A stretch of DNA of 12,467 nucleotides from the NCBI GenBank assembly GCA_020433835.1, contig JAGRBY010000167.1:1-12467 (forward strand). The letters are read 5' to 3'. The notes beneath the pieces were generated by a model that was given only the letters and a program-made list of their open reading frames with translations, searched no databases and had not been told where the DNA came from. Made by a program: the position numbers and the translations under genes. Shown in pieces: positions 1 to 8,466 of this stretch (positions are counted from its first letter, which is position 1; each line of letters opens with the position of its first letter). The stretch comes from Anaerolineae bacterium (GTDB lineage: Bacteria; Chloroflexota; Anaerolineae; 4572-78; J111).

Positions 1-646
1 CGGCTTTGTGGGGAATCTGGCCGGTGAGCATTTCAAATACAATAATGCCCAGCGAGTAAATATCGGTGCGATGGTCAACCTGTTCACCTCGGGCCTGTTC
101 CGGCGACATATAAGCGGGTGTACCCACTCCCACCCCGGAGCCGGTCAACTCTGATGGTGTTTCCATCATCTTGGCCAGGCCAAAATCGCTCAAGAGCACC
201 CAGTCATTATCCATTAGAATGTTGCTGGGCTTTATATCACGGTGAATAATACCGGCTCGATGCGCGTGTTCCAGAGCGGCGGCAATTTGCCGGGTCAGTT
301 CAATAACCTGCTCCATTGGCAGCGGATTTTTCATCAAGCCGGCCAGGGTTGTGGCCTGTGCTACATAGCGCATGGCAATATAGCCATAGCCTTTATCCTG
401 CCCAAAGTCGTAAACCGGCAAAATGTTGGGATGGTGTAAATTACCAATGGCCTGGGCCTCGCGGGCGAAGCGCTCGGTAAACCCTTCTCTTTTGGCAATG
501 TAGGGGGATAATATCTTGAGAGCAACGTCTCGATTAAGGCCGGGTTGGTAGGCCTTAAAAACAGTCGCCATACCGCCTTCGCCAATTTGTTCAACAATTT
601 TGTATTGACCCAATGTCTGGCCAATCAGGCTTTCCATACGTTCCAT
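1..646 (-). CDS. Ser/Thr protein kinase, Hanks/PknB type (N-terminal part, 3' end outside window)
   Basis: It phosphorylates Ser/Thr residues of target proteins using ATP, and in bacteria such kinases are usually membrane-anchored sensors. The 215 visible residues are the kinase domain: glycine-rich loop GEGGMA (22-27), ATP-binding lysine K44 in VALKIL, helix-C glutamate E63, catalytic HRD (135-137) with N142, DFG (154-156) and the activation-segment end YMSPEQ (179-184). All catalytic residues are present, so it should be active. The frame is open to base 1, so the rest of the C-lobe and any transmembrane or sensor region lie outside. Start choice is ambiguous: the ATG at 646 has AAAGGGG only 2 bases upstream, while the ATG at 637 (MESLIGQTLG) is 11 bases from it. 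It begins 43 bases after acpS, with no terminator between, so it is probably the last visible gene of the mfd operon. Its role in that operon is unknown; the FHA-bearing cyclase two genes upstream is a possible partner. Confidence 0.95.
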   Translation of the reverse strand, partial: MERMESLIGQTLGQYKIVEQIGEGGMATVFKAYQPGLNRDVALKILSPYIAKREGFTERFAREAQAIGNLHHPNILPVYDFGQDKGYGYIAMRYVAQATTLAGLMKNPLPMEQVIELTRQIAAALEHAHRAGIIHRDIKPSNILMDNDWVLLSDFGLAKMMETPSELTGSGVGVGTPAYMSPEQARGEQVDHRTDIYSLGIIVFEMLTGQIPHKA

Positions 647-689
647 AACCCCTTTTTTGCAATCGTAAGAGGGTGATCTAAGGGTTGGC

Positions 690-1076
690 CTAATGACCGC
701 TGCCGTTCATCAACGCCGAGGTACTCATAACAAAAGCGACAGCATAATCGTGGGTGTGCGACATGCTGATAATGAAGGAGGCAATGCCCCGCTGGTTGGC
801 TAATCGCCGGGCCGGACCGTGCAGCTCGACCGAAGGGTATTGGCGGTCGTCATTCACAATTTCGATGTCGCGCCAGCCGACATCACCGATGCCGGTGCCT
901 AAGGCTTTGGCCACCGCCTCTTTGGCCGCCCAACGCGCCGCCAGCGACGGCACGCGCCCGTTGCAGTAGTCGATCTCTTCCTGGGTGTAGATACGCTGTA
1001 AGAAATGGTCGCCAAAGCGGTCGATGGTTTTGGCTATGCGGTTGGTTTCGATAATGTCAACGCCAATTGCGGTCAT
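690..1076 (-). CDS. acpS: Holo-[acyl-carrier-protein] synthase (AcpS)
   Basis: It transfers the 4'-phosphopantetheine arm of coenzyme A to a serine of acyl carrier protein, making active holo-ACP for fatty acid synthesis in the cytoplasm. The product is 128 residues, the usual length of this trimeric enzyme. Family marks are the N-terminal GVDIIE with metal-binding D7, the RWAAKEA motif with E53, and ISMSHTHDYAVAFV near the C-terminus (102-115). The ATG overlaps the stop of the upstream cyclase gene (ATGA, bases 1073-1076). Because no good Shine-Dalgarno is visible, translation is probably coupled to the cyclase. In many genomes acpS sits beside other genes (alr, nnrD and similar). Here it is held between a nucleotide cyclase and a protein kinase, so the location says little about its job. 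Confidence 0.95.
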   Translation of the reverse strand: MTAIGVDIIETNRIAKTIDRFGDHFLQRIYTQEEIDYCNGRVPSLAARWAAKEAVAKALGTGIGDVGWRDIEIVNDDRQYPSVELHGPARRLANQRGIASFIISMSHTHDYAVAFVMSTSALMNGSGH

Positions 1077-2722
1077 AGTGTCTTTAATACCTGAGTTCCG
1101 AAACCTTTGACCAGATAGGCTTCCAAATCCGGTTCGGTTTCGGGATGTTTGGATATAATGGTTTTCTTAGCGGCTTCTATCAACCCTGCTACGTGGTTGT
1201 ACACCGCCGGACTGATGACAATTTCACCCCGGTCGGCACCGTCGCAGTAGCGGCTGGCCCGATTGACGGTGTTGCCGATAACCGTGTACTCCATCTGCTC
1301 TTCAGAACCGATAAAGCCTTGCAGCACCGCGCCGGTATGGATACCTATCCCGATTTCATAAATAGGATGGCCTCGGCGTTCCCACTCAATCGACAGCCGA
1401 TGAACCGCGTTCTGCATCTCTAACGCGGCGCGAACGGCATTCTCCCACTGTTTGCCGTTTGGGTCGGGATCGGGGCTGCCAAAAACGGCCAGAATGGCAT
1501 CGCCGATATATTTATCGACCGTGCCATTGTATTTGAAGATAATGGGAATGCATACCCCAAACAATTGGTTGAGCATTTCCATAACATCGCCCGGCTCCAT
1601 CTGGGCACTCAGAGCGGTAAAGCCGCGCACGTCGGATTGCAGAATAGTAACCGGTTCCACCCGTTCGCCGCCCAGGCCCATTCGCTTGGGCTGTTTGAGC
1701 ATGTTTTCTAAATGGGCCGCAACCGGCGGCGAAAACTGGCGCAGCAGGTTTGAGCGCACAATGCGTTCGCGGGTAAGGTTTTCTTGCAGCATATGGTTTT
1801 TTACAAACATGGCCGTCTGGTTGGCCATCGCCATCAGCAGGTGCAGATCATCATCGCTAAACGCATCGTCGGCCACATAATTATCAACATAGACAATGCC
1901 CAAAACCTCAGCGTGCCAGATGAGCGGTGCATACATGGCGCATTTGGTTCCATGCGAAACGATACTGTCGGTCAGTTTGCCCAGTTCGCCGGCTAAACCG
2001 TAGCTCCAGATAAAGGCTTCTTGCTTGTCGATGGCCTTACGCGCCAGATAGAGGCTGACCGATGGTTTAGCCGGCTCGGGGACATAGGCTTTTAAGCGCA
2101 GCGTGCGCTCATCCAGCAGCAGCACTGCCCCGCGCTGCCCCCCGGAGATAGTGCGGCATAGGTGCTCGACCACCGTTTTGAGCAGTGGCTCTACCGCCTG
2201 GGCCGAACCCAGCGCCGAGCCTAATTCGTAAAAGGCGGCCAGCCGATTGCGAATTGTCTCTAACACTTTAACCGATTTCCTGACCATAATCAGGCTTTCC
2301 GGCGGTTCGCTGGCACTAACCGAGTCGCCCAAAATGCCGCGTTCCGGCCCCTCGCGGCGATCCTCTTGGTCGATGGTGATGGGTTGGGTATCGAAATCGT
2401 CTGACTCAACCGTTCGATACGGTATCTTAATAAGATACAACTCTGTGCGACCAATTTTTATGCGATCTTGAGGCGTGATGGCCGTCTTTGCAAAAATACG
2501 TTCACCATTCACAAACGTGCCGCCGCGACTACTCACATCTTGAACCCAGAAATTGTCATTTTCATAACTGATACGGGCGTGACGACGCGAAACGGTTGTG
2601 TCGGGGCTGAGATCCAAATCGACTGCCCATTCGCCCGACGGACGACCAATCATAATCACGTCATCTTCGGTTTCAAAACGTTTTATCGGGTTGGAAAGAT
2701 ATTGATAATCAACAATAATCAT
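1073..2722 (-). CDS. FHA-GAF-class III adenylate/guanylate cyclase
   Basis: A predicted soluble signalling enzyme making a cyclic nucleotide, most likely cAMP from ATP. With the ATG start the product is 549 residues. An FHA domain (about 23-97, with IGRP, SRRHA and FVNGE motifs) should bind phosphothreonine peptides. A GAF domain (about 160-310) is the likely ligand sensor. A helical linker with FSPPVAAHL (about 330-338) leads to the cyclase domain (about 355-515). The catalytic set is complete: metal-binding D364 (SDVRGFT) and D408 (YIGDA), K404 for the base, and N487 and R491 in GNTVNRASR. The K404/T480 pair is the class IIIb pattern, a group that includes bicarbonate-responsive cyclases; this suggests ATP but does not prove it. 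An in-frame TTG at 2734 is an alternative start; neither has a strong Shine-Dalgarno. The gene follows mfd by 59 bases and overlaps acpS by 4. A link to the downstream kinase is inference. Confidence 0.93.
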   Translation of the reverse strand: MIIVDYQYLSNPIKRFETEDDVIMIGRPSGEWAVDLDLSPDTTVSRRHARISYENDNFWVQDVSSRGGTFVNGERIFAKTAITPQDRIKIGRTELYLIKIPYRTVESDDFDTQPITIDQEDRREGPERGILGDSVSASEPPESLIMVRKSVKVLETIRNRLAAFYELGSALGSAQAVEPLLKTVVEHLCRTISGGQRGAVLLLDERTLRLKAYVPEPAKPSVSLYLARKAIDKQEAFIWSYGLAGELGKLTDSIVSHGTKCAMYAPLIWHAEVLGIVYVDNYVADDAFSDDDLHLLMAMANQTAMFVKNHMLQENLTRERIVRSNLLRQFSPPVAAHLENMLKQPKRMGLGGERVEPVTILQSDVRGFTALSAQMEPGDVMEMLNQLFGVCIPIIFKYNGTVDKYIGDAILAVFGSPDPDPNGKQWENAVRAALEMQNAVHRLSIEWERRGHPIYEIGIGIHTGAVLQGFIGSEEQMEYTVIGNTVNRASRYCDGADRGEIVISPAVYNHVAGLIEAAKKTIISKHPETEPDLEAYLVKGFGTQVLKTL

Positions 2723-2781
2723 ATTTCTATTCAACCGTCATCGCTTGGTTTTGTGGCGGCATCATGGTGATTAGAATACGA

Positions 2782-5700
2782 TCAACCCGCCGGATCGTGC
2801 AACATGCGGCCCATGAGACGCAGGGTCTTTTCAAGCTCGGCCTGCCAAACCTGGGTTTTGGGATGCAGCGGCATCATAATTTGCCGCCGATTGACCTGCG
2901 TGGCCGGACTGAGCCGTCGCGCCAGGCCATCACGGTCGATATCTTCCAGGCTTTCGGCCCGAATAACAATCTGCCCGGTTTCGGTCACCACCGACTGCAC
3001 CCCGGCATCGAGCGCCAATATCTTGAGCTTAAGTTGATAGAGCAGGTTGGCAACCGGCTCGGGTAGCTCGCCAAAGCGATCTTCCAACTCGCCGGCCATC
3101 TCGTCGATGCCGCGAATGGTGGTGATGCCGGCCAGGCGGCGATAGAGCCGGAAGCGCAGCTTTTCTTCCGGCAAATAATCTTCGGGTACAAAAGCCGGGA
3201 TGGGTAGGTTAAGTTGAAGCCCCTCGGATAGCGGGTTGAGGTAGGCCGTGGCCTCCTCGCGCGTTACCAGACGTGAGTCCTCGCCGCTAATTTCGCGGAT
3301 GGCCTGAGTCAGCAATCGGGTATACAAATCAAAACCGACCGCCGCAATTTGGCCGTGCTGCTTGGCCCCCAGCAGTTCGCCCGCTCCTCGAATTTCCAAA
3401 TCGCGCATCGCAATGCGGAAACCGGCCCCTAAATCGCTGGCCTCGGCGATGGCTTCCAGCCGTTTGGTGGCATCAGGGTTGAGCTGATGATGCTTGGGTG
3501 TGAGCAGGTAAGCGTAGGCTTGCACCGCACCGCGTCCTACGCGCCCACGCAATTGGTACAACTGGGCCAGCCCCATCCGGTCGGCCCGGTCAATGATGAT
3601 CGTGTTGACGTTGGGCATATCGATGCCGCTTTCGATGATGGTCGTGCTAACCAGCACATCGAACTCGCCGGCCACAAAACCGACCATCATCCGCTCCAAC
3701 TGGCGTGGACTCATCTGGCCGTGAGCCACTTCTACCCGTACCTCCGGCAGCAGGTTGCGCAGCCGGTTGGCTTTTTGCTCGATGCCCTGCACCCGGTTAT
3801 AGACGTAGAAAATCTGCCCGCCGCGATCCAACTCGCGCATAATGGCTTTTTTGATTAGCGGCTCATCGTAGGTGGTGACCACCGTTTGAACCGGCAGACG
3901 CTCTTCGGGCGGGGTGTCGATAGTGCTGAGATCGCGCACGCCACTCAGCGACATGTGCAGCGTGCGCGGAATCGGCGTGGCGGTCAAGGTCAGGACATCG
4001 ACCTCAGTGCGCAGCATTTTGAGACGCTCTTTTTGTTTGACGCCAAAACGTTGTTCTTCGTCGATCACCACCAACCCCAAGTTTTTGAAGGCGACGTCTT
4101 CCTGAAGCAGCCGGTGTGTGCCGATGACGATATCTGCTGTGCCGGTCGCCAGATTGATGAGCGTTTGATCTTGCTGTTGCTTGGTGCGGAAACGCGACAG
4201 CAGATCGATCTTGACCGGATAGTTGGCCAGCCGCTCGGTGAAGGTTTGGTAATGCTGCTGGGCCAGCACCGTGGTTGGCGTTAACACGGCGACTTGCTTG
4301 CCGTCCATCACGGCTTTAAATGCAGCCCGCAGCGCAACCTCGGTTTTGCCGTAGCCGACATCACCGCAGATCAGGCGATCCATCGGTTTGGGCTGTTCCA
4401 TATCTTTCTTAACTTCGGCGATGGCCCGTAGTTGGTCATCGGTTTCAACATAGGGGAAGGAGTCTTCCACTTCCTTCTGCCACTCGGCATCGGGGCTGAA
4501 GGCGTGGCCGGAGACAACTTCGCGCTTGGCGTAGACCTCTAGCAGCTCCTTGGCGATATCTTCGACTGCCTTTTTGGCGCGGCGCTTAACCGTGTTCCAG
4601 TCGGCACTACCCAAACGGTTAAGCCCCGGATTTTGCTCATCGGGGCCGATGTAGCGGGCCAGACGGTCGGCCTGGTGGATAGGCACATAGAGTTTGTCAG
4701 TGTTGGCGTACTCTACAGTTAGGTATTCACGTTCGATGCTGTCGAAATCGAGCTTGACCAGACCCACATAGCGGCCAATACCGTGCTCGATGTGAACCAC
4801 AAAATCGCCGGGGTTGACATCGGCAAAGAAGGTTTCGGGCGTAATGCCTTTGCGCGGTTTGGGCCGGCGAATGGTGGTCGGCTTTTTCCAGCCGAACAGC
4901 TCGCTGTCGGACATGACGGTGATGAGCGGTTTGCTGCCGGCCTTCGACTCTTTCAGCGACCAGCCCTCGATAACCATGCCTTTTAGCAAGGTGATTGTGC
5001 CGGGCGGCGGCGGCGGATCATCGGCATCCAGCGAGGTGATGGCGGCTACGCTGGTATCGGGATCGAACTCATCGAGCAGACTCGTCAATCGAGCCGATTG
5101 GCGGCTGACCATAACCACGCGCTCGCCATGTTTTTTTCGATCAATCACTTGCGGCATCACATTTTTGACCTGGCCGCCAAAAGCCGGGGCCGGTACAAAG
5201 GTTGATTGCAAAATGTAGGGCGATACGTCGGCATTTGAAGAGGCGGTGTGGTTGGGGCTGCTGCCGTTAGCATAGCGCTCGTGCGTCTCGGTGAAACCAA
5301 AATTGAGCGGATGGCGTTGGGCCAACGCTTTGGTTAAGTAAGACCAGCCAAAGTAAGAGTCGGGCCACTGTTCGGGCAAGTCGCCGACGTCAATCAGATC
5401 GCGTTTAAGGGTGCGAGCCTGCACCTCGACCTCATCGATCACGGCGGCCAGTTCGTTAGGGTCATCCAAAAAGACAAGAGCATCATCCGGCAGGTAGTCG
5501 AGCACGGACGAGTCATTTTTGGTGGTCTCATCGATGTGGCCGTTATAAAAGAAGGGAATGTAATATTCGATGCCTTTAAAAGTGGTGCCGGTCGACAGCT
5601 TGGCGATGTCCTCTTCAAATGAAAGGCGGGTGCTGGTTTGCAAATCGGCCAGATTGCAGCGGCTCACTTGCGTGGCGGCGTGTTCGGCCCGACGCGGCAG

Positions 5701-6423
5701 CGTTTCGGTGGCCGGAGCCAGGTGAAAGGATTTAATGCGTTGGTCTGAGCGCTGGGTAGCCGGATCAAACTGGCGCAGCGAGTCGATCTCGTCGCCGAAC
5801 AGTTCGATGCGAACCGGCGCGGTGGCGTTGGTGGGATACACATCCAGGATGCCGCCGCGCCGGCTAAAACTGCCCGGCACTTCAACAACCTCCTCGGGCT
5901 GGTAGCCCATCTGCACCCACCGGGCAATGACCTCATTAAGGCGAATGCGCTGCCCGACCTTGTACCGTTCGATGGTAAACTCGGTGGGCGGCATGGTATG
6001 GTGCATCAACCCTCTGGCCGAAACAACGACGATGGGCGGCAATTGATCGGCATCGTCATCGGGGCGATGCTGAACCAGGGCCGACAAGGCATTCAAACGG
6101 CCCTGAATGGTTTCACTGCCCCAGGGTACTTTTTCATGCGGCAGAGCATCAGGGTCGGGTAGGCGATGAACGGATGTTGGGTCTTGACTCCAGAGTTGAA
6201 TTTGTTCGGTAAAGATGCGGGCGCGCTCGGCTCTGGCGGTGATGAAGAGGATGGGGCGCTGCAAATCAAGCTGAAGGGCAGCGAGGAGCGCCGGTCGCGC
6301 TGCCGTTAGGACGCCCAACGGTGGGCTGTCCGAGGCCAAAAGTTGGCCGCTGTGAAGCGCATCGGCAAACGTATTATAGCCGGATATTTGGTTAAACAGC
6401 TTTAGTAAAGGCGACAGGTTCAT
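2782..6423 (-). CDS. mfd: Transcription-repair coupling factor Mfd
   Basis: An ATP-driven DNA translocase that binds RNA polymerase stalled at DNA damage, pushes it off and recruits UvrA for nucleotide excision repair. The product is 1213 residues, slightly longer than the E. coli protein. Domains in order: UvrB-like N-terminal module (about 1-210, with [12 protein letters not shown] at 186-197); a linker region rich in insertions (380-530, including a proline run near 470); the polymerase-interacting domain (about 535-600, [17 protein letters not shown]); a RecG-like helicase core with Walker A GDVGYGKT (688-695), DEEQ (788-791), TATPIPRT (814-821) and RGRVGRG (959-965); and the C-terminal TRCF domain (about 1050-1165). 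All core motifs are intact. The ATG start gives the usual N-terminus and lies only 10 bases from a near-consensus -10 element, with no Shine-Dalgarno, which suggests almost leaderless translation. It probably heads an operon with the cyclase, acpS and kinase genes. Confidence 0.98.
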   Translation of the reverse strand: MNLSPLLKLFNQISGYNTFADALHSGQLLASDSPPLGVLTAARPALLAALQLDLQRPILFITARAERARIFTEQIQLWSQDPTSVHRLPDPDALPHEKVPWGSETIQGRLNALSALVQHRPDDDADQLPPIVVVSARGLMHHTMPPTEFTIERYKVGQRIRLNEVIARWVQMGYQPEEVVEVPGSFSRRGGILDVYPTNATAPVRIELFGDEIDSLRQFDPATQRSDQRIKSFHLAPATETLPRRAEHAATQVSRCNLADLQTSTRLSFEEDIAKLSTGTTFKGIEYYIPFFYNGHIDETTKNDSSVLDYLPDDALVFLDDPNELAAVIDEVEVQARTLKRDLIDVGDLPEQWPDSYFGWSYLTKALAQRHPLNFGFTETHERYANGSSPNHTASSNADVSPYILQSTFVPAPAFGGQVKNVMPQVIDRKKHGERVVMVSRQSARLTSLLDEFDPDTSVAAITSLDADDPPPPPGTITLLKGMVIEGWSLKESKAGSKPLITVMSDSELFGWKKPTTIRRPKPRKGITPETFFADVNPGDFVVHIEHGIGRYVGLVKLDFDSIEREYLTVEYANTDKLYVPIHQADRLARYIGPDEQNPGLNRLGSADWNTVKRRAKKAVEDIAKELLEVYAKREVVSGHAFSPDAEWQKEVEDSFPYVETDDQLRAIAEVKKDMEQPKPMDRLICGDVGYGKTEVALRAAFKAVMDGKQVAVLTPTTVLAQQHYQTFTERLANYPVKIDLLSRFRTKQQQDQTLINLATGTADIVIGTHRLLQEDVAFKNLGLVVIDEEQRFGVKQKERLKMLRTEVDVLTLTATPIPRTLHMSLSGVRDLSTIDTPPEERLPVQTVVTTYDEPLIKKAIMRELDRGGQIFYVYNRVQGIEQKANRLRNLLPEVRVEVAHGQMSPRQLERMMVGFVAGEFDVLVSTTIIESGIDMPNVNTIIIDRADRMGLAQLYQLRGRVGRGAVQAYAYLLTPKHHQLNPDATKRLEAIAEASDLGAGFRIAMRDLEIRGAGELLGAKQHGQIAAVGFDLYTRLLTQAIREISGEDSRLVTREEATAYLNPLSEGLQLNLPIPAFVPEDYLPEEKLRFRLYRRLAGITTIRGIDEMAGELEDRFGELPEPVANLLYQLKLKILALDAGVQSVVTETGQIVIRAESLEDIDRDGLARRLSPATQVNRRQIMMPLHPKTQVWQAELEKTLRLMGRMLHDPAG

Positions 6424-6433
6424 AAATAGCTAA

Positions 6434-6462
6434 ATTATCTTTGGTTATTACCTGATTGTCAA
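6434..6462 (-). promoter_or_regulatory. Proximal mfd promoter, sigma-70 type, near consensus
   Basis: On the minus strand a perfect -35 TTGACA (6462-6457) is separated by exactly 17 bases from a -10 GATAAT (6439-6434, 5 of 6 to consensus). The expected start of transcription is near 6427, only about 4 bases before the mfd ATG at 6423. The stretch between -10 and ATG is A/T-rich with no Shine-Dalgarno. This is the best promoter in the window after that of greA. The transcription start is predicted from spacing, not measured. Confidence 0.8.
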
Positions 6463-6617
6463 TGTGCATTTTGGCGACGCTGAGGCTACGAGAACAAAAG
6501 CCAGGTGATTGTCCCTGTTGTTTTAGACAACGCAAACAAGTTGATTTAACGAGCTAAAGTGACGGTTACTTTTAGAACTACGTAAGTCCTGTCTACAAGA
6601 ACTTTGCCAAGTTTATT

Positions 6618-6626
6618 ATTATAGCA
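6618..6626 (-). promoter_or_regulatory. Possible distal mfd promoter (extended -10)
   Basis: The minus strand carries TGCTATAAT (6626-6618), a perfect -10 hexamer with a TG extension. I find no good -35 at 16-18 bases, so it would rely on the extended -10. It points at mfd and would give a leader of roughly 190 bases. A TATAAT in an A/T-rich stretch can arise by chance, so this is weaker than the proximal promoter. Confidence 0.35.
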
Positions 6627-6703
6627 AAGACTTGAAAAAATCTCGAATCAAAAATAGATAGATTTTATGTTCGTGTTTTAAGGGGAATGGTCTTACTGGG
6701 TAG

Positions 6704-6737
6704 TAAGGTAGAGGCCGGTAAAGCAGCCTCTACCTTA
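6704..6737 (-). terminator. Perfect 12-bp inverted repeat downstream of lysS, possible terminator without U-tract
   Basis: TAAGGTAGAGGC (6704-6715) and its exact reverse complement (6726-6737) flank a 10-base loop. The hairpin starts 70 bases after the lysS stop, in the right place to end the lysS transcript. On the minus strand it is followed by CTACCCAGTAAG, not a T-run, so it is not a classical intrinsic terminator. It could instead protect the lysS mRNA 3' end, act with Rho, or bind a protein as DNA. Confidence 0.45.
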
Positions 6738-6807
6738 GAGGAAAATAGACAATAGGGTGTGACAACAAGCGGAAGGAAGATCGTCATCGACGGTTAGGCA
6801 GAATTGA

Positions 6808-8316
6808 TTAATCCTTTGAGCGCATATGCGGGAACAAAATCACTTCTCGAATCGATTGCTGATCGGTTAACAGCATCACAATGCGATCGATGCCCATACC
6901 TAACCCGCCGGTTGGCGGCATGCCCTGCATCAAAGCCAGCACATAATCTTCATCCATAGCGTGTGACTCATCGTCGGCGATTTGCTGCTGCTCAAGAAAA
7001 CGCTGACGTTGAGCGATGGGATCGTTTAGCTCAGAGTAGGCATTGCCGATTTCCATACCGACGGCAAAGGCTTCAAACCGTTCCACCACGCGCGGGTCGT
7101 CGGGGCTTTGCTTGGCCAGCGGCGAAATATCGAGCGGGAAAGTATGGATGAAGGTGGGATTGACGATGGTCGGCTCAACGTACTCGCCCAAAAGTTCATC
7201 GACCAGCTTGCCCCAGCTGGGCTGCGGCGTTACTTTTAAGTTGCGGCTTTGGCACTCATCCCACAAGGCTTTGACGTCGGGGTAGGAGGCGAAGACGTCG
7301 ATGCCGGTTTGCTCTTTGATGCCCTCGGCCAGGTTGAGCCGACGCCACGGCGGTGTGAGATCGACCTCTTGGCCGTTGAAGGTAACTTTGGTGGCGCCTA
7401 ACACCTCTTGAGCAATCGAGGCGATCATATTTTCGGTTAAACGCATCATGTCTTCATAGTCGGCGTAGGCCCAGTAGCACTCCATCATCGTGAACTCGGG
7501 GTTGTGCTTGGTGCTGATGCCCTCGTTGCGGAAATCTTTGCAGATTTCGTAGACTTTGTCTAGCCCACCGACAATGAGCCGCTTCAGGTAAAGCTCGTCG
7601 GAGATGCGCAGGTAAAGCTGCATATCAAGGGCGTTATGATGGGTGGTGAATGGCCGGGCCATCGCACCGCCATAAATAGGTTGAAGCGATGGCGTTTCCA
7701 CTTCGAGAAAGCCTTCGTTATCGAGAAATTTGCGCATGGACGTGATGATCTGGCTGCGCTTGCGGAAGATATCACGTACCTCGGGGTTCGAGATAAGGTC
7801 CAGATAGCGTCGTCGATAGCGAATTTCAATATCGGTCAGGCCGTGCCACTTTTCGGGTAGGGGGTGTAGTGCTTTGGCGGCCAGTTGAAACGCATCGGCA
7901 TGAACGGTTACTTCGCCGGTGCGGGTTCGGAAAAGATGGCCTTGCACCGCGATGAAATCGCCGAGATCAAAATCTTTTTTGAAGATATCGTAACTGTCTT
8001 CCAGATCGTTTTTGCGCAAATAAATCTGGATGCGCCCTGTACCGTCTTCAATGTGGGCAAAGGTGCTCTTGCCCATAACCCGGATGGCAACCAACCGGCC
8101 GGCGACTTGAACCGTGACCTCGGGTTTATCTTCGCTGCCTTCGGGTAGAGCTGCTTCGGCTTGATCATACAGCGTCACAGCTTCGGCTGCCGTGTGGTTG
8201 CGGATGATGCGCGGTGGGTACGGAGCCTGGTCGCGTTCGGTAAAGTTTTGCAGTTTGTCCAGTCGTTGTTCGATCTGTTCGCCAAATTCCCTAAAGTACG
8301 AGAGATCTTGTTCCAT
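6808..8316 (-). CDS. lysS: Lysyl-tRNA synthetase, class II
   Basis: It joins lysine to tRNA-Lys using ATP, in the cytoplasm. The product is 502 residues, normal for bacterial class II LysS. The N-terminal OB-fold (about 68-142, VAGRLVAIRVMGKSTFAHIEDG) binds the tRNA anticodon. The catalytic domain shows motif 1 (around 200-217, FLEVETPSL), motif 2 (262-285, FRNEGISTKHNPEFTMMECY) and motif 3 (470-498, GGLGMGIDRIVMLL with ILFPHMR). The MEQDLSYF start at 8316 is preceded 8 bases upstream by GGAG (8328-8325), so I prefer it to an in-frame GTG at 8346 that lacks a ribosome site. It follows greA but is separated from it by a strong terminator and has an unusual folded leader. The downstream mfd has its own promoter. 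Confidence 0.97.
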   Translation of the reverse strand: MEQDLSYFREFGEQIEQRLDKLQNFTERDQAPYPPRIIRNHTAAEAVTLYDQAEAALPEGSEDKPEVTVQVAGRLVAIRVMGKSTFAHIEDGTGRIQIYLRKNDLEDSYDIFKKDFDLGDFIAVQGHLFRTRTGEVTVHADAFQLAAKALHPLPEKWHGLTDIEIRYRRRYLDLISNPEVRDIFRKRSQIITSMRKFLDNEGFLEVETPSLQPIYGGAMARPFTTHHNALDMQLYLRISDELYLKRLIVGGLDKVYEICKDFRNEGISTKHNPEFTMMECYWAYADYEDMMRLTENMIASIAQEVLGATKVTFNGQEVDLTPPWRRLNLAEGIKEQTGIDVFASYPDVKALWDECQSRNLKVTPQPSWGKLVDELLGEYVEPTIVNPTFIHTFPLDISPLAKQSPDDPRVVERFEAFAVGMEIGNAYSELNDPIAQRQRFLEQQQIADDESHAMDEDYVLALMQGMPPTGGLGMGIDRIVMLLTDQQSIREVILFPHMRSKD

Positions 8317-8324
8317 GATATCTT

Positions 8325-8328
8325 CTCC
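8325..8328 (-). promoter_or_regulatory. Ribosome binding site of lysS
   Basis: GGAG lies 8 bases before the ATG at 8316 and decides this start over the upstream in-frame GTG at 8346, which would place this site inside the coding region. Confidence 0.75.
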
Positions 8329-8341
8329 AAAAATATAGTGT

Positions 8342-8398
8342 GTCACCGTTCAGAAAAAGGTGACAAGCACGGTGGGTGTTGGGTGCCGGTCACCTTTT
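8342..8398 (-). promoter_or_regulatory. Folded leader of lysS with alternative hairpins (candidate attenuator)
   Basis: On the minus strand, AAAAGGTGAC (8398-8389) can pair with GTCACCTTTT (8364-8355). An inner GGCAC/GTGC-type helix (8386-8383 with 8370-8367) extends it. T residues follow at 8358-8354, which resembles a terminator. A third copy, GGTGAC (8347-8342), can pair with the same middle GTCACC (plus one more A-T pair) in a 6-7 bp hairpin with an 11-base loop. The two pairings exclude each other. Whether this regulates lysS or is a palindromic repeat is unknown. I see no T-box landmarks and no Lys-rich leader peptide. Confidence 0.45.
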
Positions 8399-8409
8399 GA
8401 TGGTGTAAT

Positions 8410-8434
8410 AAAAAAGCGGGGCTAAAAGCCCCGC
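8410..8434 (-). terminator. Intrinsic terminator of greA
   Basis: On the minus strand an 8-bp perfect, GC-rich stem GCGGGGCT/AGCCCCGC with a 3-base loop (8434-8416) is followed directly by six T (8415-8410). It begins 32 bases after the greA stop. No T-run follows on the plus strand, so it acts in the greA direction. It separates greA from lysS, so lysS should have its own promoter or depend on read-through. A weak candidate promoter (TTGCCC-N17-CATAAT, 8465-8437) overlaps the end of greA. Confidence 0.92.
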
Positions 8435-8466
8435 CTATTATGCACGTTGACGCCAAATGGGGCAAG

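Larger units (their letters stand above)
6424..6807. other. Gene-free stretch between lysS and mfd
   Basis: These 384 bases hold no reading frame that resembles a protein on either strand. They are clearly richer in A/T than the flanking genes. I see the proximal mfd promoter, a possible distal extended -10 promoter and a perfect 12-bp inverted repeat (6704-6737). No tRNA-like cloverleaf or T-rich terminator is visible in the remainder. Confidence 0.7.

Noticed and set aside
2723..2734. TTG start for the cyclase four codons upstream of the ATG
   Set aside because: It has no better ribosome site than the ATG at 2722 and adds only four residues before the FHA region; it cannot be fully excluded.
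3487..3858. Open frame of 123 codons on the plus strand inside mfd
   Set aside because: It is antisense to the conserved helicase core, with no ribosome site and no recognisable protein; it is a by-product of codon use in mfd. The same holds for plus-strand frames at 1452-1880, 3886-4284, 4814-5218 and 11273-11641.
6557..6573. Short AAAGT/ACTTT inverted repeat
   Set aside because: Only a 5-bp A/T-rich stem; it is not distinguishable from chance in this A/T-rich stretch.
6424..6807. tRNA or other structured RNA gene between lysS and mfd
   Set aside because: No cloverleaf arms, T-loop motif or CCA end could be found on either strand by eye.
8332..8337. Minus-strand TATATT as -10 element of a lysS promoter
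   Set aside because: Transcription would start within or next to the lysS Shine-Dalgarno, and the best -35 match (TTGTCA) is 23 bases away, too far.
8437..8465. TTGCCC-N17-CATAAT as lysS promoter
   Set aside because: The hexamers are modest (4 and 5 of 6), and transcription would start at the base of the strong greA terminator, which would end it at once unless regulated. Kept only as a note.
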